From Ruminococcus sp. (GTDB lineage Bacteria; Bacillota; Clostridia; Oscillospirales; Ruminococcaceae), in assembly GCA_017521805.1 (NCBI GenBank), contig JAFXDK010000042.1:60550-124549 (forward strand): 64,000 bases of DNA, written 5' to 3'. The position numbers and the translations under genes are program-made. The notes under the pieces were generated by a model. That model searched no databases, was not told where the DNA came from, and saw only the letters and a program-made list of their open reading frames with translations. Shown piece by piece: positions 61,087 to 64,000 of the stretch. The first letter of the stretch is position 1. Each line of letters starts with the position of its first letter.

Positions 61087-62454
61087 ATGATACATAAGTA
61101 TAAATTAAATGGATTTAATATAGTTCTTGATGTCAACAGCGGCGGCGTTCATATCGTTGATGAACTTACATATGACCTGCTTGACAATATTGAGCCGCCT
61201 TTTGAAGAAAAATGTCCTGAGAAAGTTGTGGACAAGCTTTCAAAGGTGTATTCCGTGGAGGATATCGAATCCTGCTATGATGAAATTGTGGAGCTTTACA
61301 ACGAAAAAATCCTCTTTTCCGAGGACGATTACGAGAAGTATGCCAAGTATTCCGTAGCTTCACCCGTAAAGGCAATGTGCCTGAATATCGCCCACGACTG
61401 TCAGCTGAGATGCAAATATTGCTTTGCTTCAACAGGCGATTTCGGACAGGGACGCAAGCTTATGACGCTGGAAACAGGAAAGCACGCTATCGACTTTCTC
61501 CTTGAAAATTCCGGAGACCGTACAAATCTGGAGCTTGATTTCTTCGGCGGCGAGCCTCTGATGAATTTCAAGGTAGTAAAGCAGATTGTGGAGTATGCCC
61601 GTTCCCGCGAGGCTGAATACAACAAGAAATTCCGCTTTACAATCACAACAAACGGACTTCTCCTTGACGATGACAAGATTGAGTTTATCAACAAAGAGAT
61701 GTCAAACGTCGTTCTTTCCATTGACGGACGTAAGGAAATCAACGATTATTTCCGCGTACTTCCAAACGGACAGGGCTGTTACGACATGATTCTTCCAAAG
61801 TATAAGAAGCTTGTGGAGGGCAGAGGCGACAAGGAGTACTACGTAAGAGGTACATTCACTAATAAAAATCTTGATTTCTCCAACGACGTATTTGCGCTGT
61901 ATGAAGCAGGTTTTGACCAGATTTCAGTTGAGCCTGTTGTAGGCGAGGGAGACGAATACGCTCTTACCGAAAAGGAGCTCCACGCAGTATTCAAGGAGTA
62001 TGAGAATCTTGCAAACCGTATTCTTGAAAACGAGAAAAAGGGCGGAAAGTTCAATTTCTTCCATTTTATGATAGACCTTGACCAAGGACCATGCGCAATC
62101 AAGCGTCTGAGAGGATGCGGCTGCGGTAACGACTATGTTGCAATCACTCCCGACGGTGATATTTACCCCTGCCACCAGTTTGTAGGCATGGAAGAGTACA
62201 AAATGGGCAATATCGACGAGGGCACTTTCAATCAGGAGATGAAAGCGGATTTTGCAAACTGCCACGTTTACTCCAAGCCTGAGTGCCGCAAGTGCTGGGC
62301 AAAGTTCTATTGCAGCGGCGGCTGTAACGCCAATAATTATCAGTATATGGGCGATGTGCGTTCAGCACACAAGATTTCCTGCGAGCTTGAAAAGAAGCGC
62401 CTTGAATGTGCAATTATGCTGAAAGCGGCAAGAACATTCGGCGACGCGGAATGA
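61087..62454 (+). CDS. SCIFF radical-SAM maturase (CteB-type)
   Basis: 455 residues. The N-terminal 90 residues are the peptide-recognition domain (VLDVNSGGVHIVDELTYDLL). The radical-SAM cluster motif is CQLRCKYC within NIAHDCQLRCKYCFASTGDF. The C-terminal SPASM domain carries the auxiliary Fe-S ligands: GCGCGNDYVAITPDGDIYPC, then PECRKCWAKFYCSGGCNANN and a last Cys near ISCELEKKR. It installs Cys thioether links in the peptide encoded just upstream. Ribosome site AGAGGAG, six bases from the ATG. Confidence 0.96.
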   Translation: MIHKYKLNGFNIVLDVNSGGVHIVDELTYDLLDNIEPPFEEKCPEKVVDKLSKVYSVEDIESCYDEIVELYNEKILFSEDDYEKYAKYSVASPVKAMCLNIAHDCQLRCKYCFASTGDFGQGRKLMTLETGKHAIDFLLENSGDRTNLELDFFGGEPLMNFKVVKQIVEYARSREAEYNKKFRFTITTNGLLLDDDKIEFINKEMSNVVLSIDGRKEINDYFRVLPNGQGCYDMILPKYKKLVEGRGDKEYYVRGTFTNKNLDFSNDVFALYEAGFDQISVEPVVGEGDEYALTEKELHAVFKEYENLANRILENEKKGGKFNFFHFMIDLDQGPCAIKRLRGCGCGNDYVAITPDGDIYPCHQFVGMEEYKMGNIDEGTFNQEMKADFANCHVYSKPECRKCWAKFYCSGGCNANNYQYMGDVRSAHKISCELEKKRLECAIMLKAARTFGDAE

Positions 62455-62460
62455 GTTTAA

Positions 62461-62566
62461 ATTAAGAATTATGAATTAAGAATTCAGAATTAAACTAAAA
62501 TGTGCGGTAAATTTGCCGCACATTTTTTAAAAATAAGATGTAGGATGCGGATATTATCCGCAAGCA
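62461..62566. repeat. AT-rich ATTAAGAATT repeat and a short hairpin unit
   Basis: ATTAAGAATT words at 62461-62495, then a terminator, then GATGCGGATATTATCCGCA (62545-62563), a member of the short hairpin family without the usual TAGGGG. Confidence 0.6.
62499..62528 (+). terminator. Terminator of the SCIFF operon
   Basis: TGTGCGG/CCGCACA with loop TAAATTTG, followed by six T. Confidence 0.88.
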
Positions 62567-62590
62567 ATTTAATAATTAAAGGAAAAAAAT

Positions 62591-63382
62591 ATGTTCAAAA
62601 TAAATTATCAGCTAAAGAAACCGCAAGAAATTGAGCCATGGGGAGAAATTGAAAATGTTCTGCATTGGTTCGGTTTGACGGATAGCTTGCTATGGATAGA
62701 TGTTGGTGATTCTGTAATATACGAACATTCGGAAGAAGCTATGAAAGAATTTGGTATTCCGATAAAATATAATGATTATCAGCTTTCACGATTTTTAGAA
62801 GATTTTTCAGATATTCTTCCATATGTTTCAGAATCACTTCCCGAATTCCTGTATAATTCCGTGGAGACTTTTTCGGAAAATATCCGTAAATGGAATTTGC
62901 AGTACGTCGAAAAGTCAGATGAAGAATATGACTATTTCTTCGATGTTTTATATGAACCTCTGGATAAATGGTTTTATGAGCGGACATTTGATTCTGGACA
63001 TCTTATAGGAGGACCTCTTATTGGCTGTTTCAGATGCGGTGACAATATAAAAATATATTGGGAAAGTGACTATTCATTAAAAGACGGCAGCAGTATATGG
63101 AAGAATCCAAAAGGATTATATGAAATGAAATATAATGATTTTGTTTCGGAGGTATCCCGTTTTTTTGAATCTTTTGCATGTGATATGGATAAACAGGTAG
63201 CTGATGTTCAGAAAAACGGTATAAAAGGCGTATTTGTGGATATTGACAGGCTTGGCAAAGAAAATGAATCACGCAAAGAAATATTTGCTGAGAAAGTGGA
63301 GACACTGTATTCTGAAAAAGAAACAAATACCGATTGGTCACAGGTAAAACATTTATATGACAAAATGATAATGGAAATATAA
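62591..63382 (+). CDS. DUF5984-like protein
   Basis: 263 residues, acidic and aromatic, no signal peptide. The N-terminal part reads EPWGEIENVLHWFGLTDSLL then WIDVGDSVIYEHSEEAM, which I recall from DUF5984 proteins of unknown function. Three Phe/Trp-rich blocks follow (KWFYERTFDSGHLIGGPLIG is the most distinctive). Lower GC than its neighbours and isolated by terminators on both sides. Such proteins are scattered among bacteria, often near polymorphic-toxin or mobile regions, so it may be accessory. Confidence 0.65.
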   Translation: MFKINYQLKKPQEIEPWGEIENVLHWFGLTDSLLWIDVGDSVIYEHSEEAMKEFGIPIKYNDYQLSRFLEDFSDILPYVSESLPEFLYNSVETFSENIRKWNLQYVEKSDEEYDYFFDVLYEPLDKWFYERTFDSGHLIGGPLIGCFRCGDNIKIYWESDYSLKDGSSIWKNPKGLYEMKYNDFVSEVSRFFESFACDMDKQVADVQKNGIKGVFVDIDRLGKENESRKEIFAEKVETLYSEKETNTDWSQVKHLYDKMIMEI

Positions 63383-63385
63383 AAA

Positions 63386-63407
63386 AAGCGGATGAAAATA
63401 TCCGCTT
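63386..63407. terminator. Hairpin after the DUF5984-like gene
   Basis: AAGCGGAT/ATCCGCTT directly after the stop codon. The T tract is on the minus-strand side only, so it is a weak terminator for this gene. Confidence 0.45.
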
Positions 63408-63423
63408 GAGATTGTTGATAAAC

Positions 63424-63682
63424 CTGAATTTCGTTCCGAAATTGCGGTCACGGCACGCCGTGGCCCTACATCGTACAACGTAAAATATCTGTTTTATAAA
63501 ATCTGAGGCGGCATTTTTGCCGCCTCTGCTTGTCGATAAACTATAAATAAAATGGGATTCTAAAGGGCGAAGCCCTTTAGGCGGAGAGTCTCCGCGGGCA
63601 TCACGCAGGTTTTGGAACAGCGTCCCATCAGTCTGTAGAAAAGGTATTTTTGAATGCGGACTGCCAAAGACGCCCCTACAAA
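63424..63682. repeat. Repeat block: short hairpins around a partial composite repeat
   Basis: AATTTCGTTCCGAAATT with GGTCACGGCACGCCGTGGCC and CTACA (63424-63471), a composite copy starting GGGATTC with modules A (CTAAAGGGC/GCCCTTTAG), a recast B (GCGGAGAGTCTCCGC) and a decayed C (63554-63628), and a reverse GGACTGCCAAAGACGCCCC unit (63656-63682). Confidence 0.7.
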
Positions 63683-64000
63683 TTGACTATTTTACGTTAT
63701 TTCGTGTAGTACGCAGTAACATCTAAAACGTTATGTTTGAAGATTTTTTTTATAAATGTATATGATATAGAAATAAAATGAAAAACATTTGAAAAGACTA
63801 TTTGATACGTATAAAAAGGCATGCCTTTTCTTGTATATCAATCCCTTTCATCAAAAGTTGGCAAAGGGAGGGAAAAAGGGGAAAGGGAAAGGAGAGCCCA
63901 GAGAGGAAAACCGTAGGGGAAAAAGGGAGGCGGCGTGTCGCCGCTGACATTTTGGGCTTTGGAAAATGCACATTAGCGCGATAATATTTGTTCTGATGAA
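63683..64000. other. Non-coding, purine-rich window end
   Basis: Holds AAAAGGCATGCCTTTT (a palindrome near 63816-63831), a long G/A-rich run at about 63858-63930, and GGCGGCGTGTCGCCGC (about 63930-63945). No supported gene; the one ORF here has an unlikely composition. It may be the leader of a gene beyond the edge. Confidence 0.4.

Noticed and set aside
63802-63984. Plus-strand ORF of 60 codons near the window end
   Set aside because: Lys/Arg/Glu/Gly-rich product of a purine run, with no ribosome site; likely chance.

Overview
The window looks like a chromosome segment of a low-to-mid GC, cellulosome-forming gut or rumen Firmicute, most likely a Ruminococcus of the Oscillospiraceae. The evidence is four secreted proteins carrying dockerin repeats (a GH74 xyloglucanase, a PL11 rhamnogalacturonan lyase, a leucine-rich-repeat protein and a small dockerin-only protein), Firmicute-specific gene orders (yaaO-holB-ricT; miaB-ylbF/ymcA-mutS-mutL-miaA-hfq; ylmE-sepF-ylmH-divIVA-ileS-lspA), dipicolinate synthase, and HrcA/CIRCE control of chaperones. 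No rRNA, tRNA, CRISPR array, prophage or intact insertion sequence was found. All names come from reading motifs and gene order; no database search was run.

Layout. 1-3775: end of a sugar ABC-transporter operon (minus), a permease cut by the window edge and an unusually large binding protein. 3922-5361: dpsA-dpsB. 5634-9503 (minus): nadB-nadC followed by a DUF4869-like gene and a P-loop ATPase gene that overlap. 9743-11515 (minus): a resistance-type ABC-F gene behind what looks like a complete ribosome-mediated attenuator with a six-residue leader peptide. 11757-16808: a small two-gene regulator pair, a yaaO-type decarboxylase, holB, ricT, queH and ybaK. 17182-22955: dockerin proteins around a small heat-shock gene that has two overlapping CIRCE operators. 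23190-25300: groES-groEL with CIRCE, interrupted and flanked by AT-rich repeats. 25406-34716: miaB, a YlbF/YmcA-family gene, mutS, two small unknown genes, mutL, miaA, hfq. 34728-43822: an HlyD-like protein, the division cluster, ileS, lspA, an rluD-type synthase and a HAD hydrolase. 43836-49593: split transketolase, an AraC regulator, a VanY-like protein lacking catalytic residues and an orphan oligopeptide-binding lipoprotein. 49698-58043: TetR regulator, glgB, a LacI-sensor/AraC hybrid regulator and the divergent rhamnogalacturonan lyase. 58492-63382: a second ABC-F ATPase, the SCIFF ranthipeptide precursor with its radical-SAM maturase, and a DUF5984-like protein.

The intergenic spaces are full of dispersed repeats. 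The most striking family is a composite element of up to seven consecutive hairpins. Six copies differ by compensatory changes in the stems, so the hairpins themselves seem to be maintained. A second, smaller family is built from exchangeable hairpins after TAGGGG, a third is a 164-bp imperfect palindrome with two remnants, and a fourth is AT-rich and interrupts the groESL operon.

Functionally the window combines plant cell-wall attack (xyloglucan, rhamnogalacturonan, sugar import), carbon storage (glgB), stress response, DNA repair, division and translation genes. The best candidates for undescribed biology are the DUF4869/P-loop pair, the composite hairpin repeats, the attenuator in front of the ABC-F gene, and the VanY-like pseudoenzyme.
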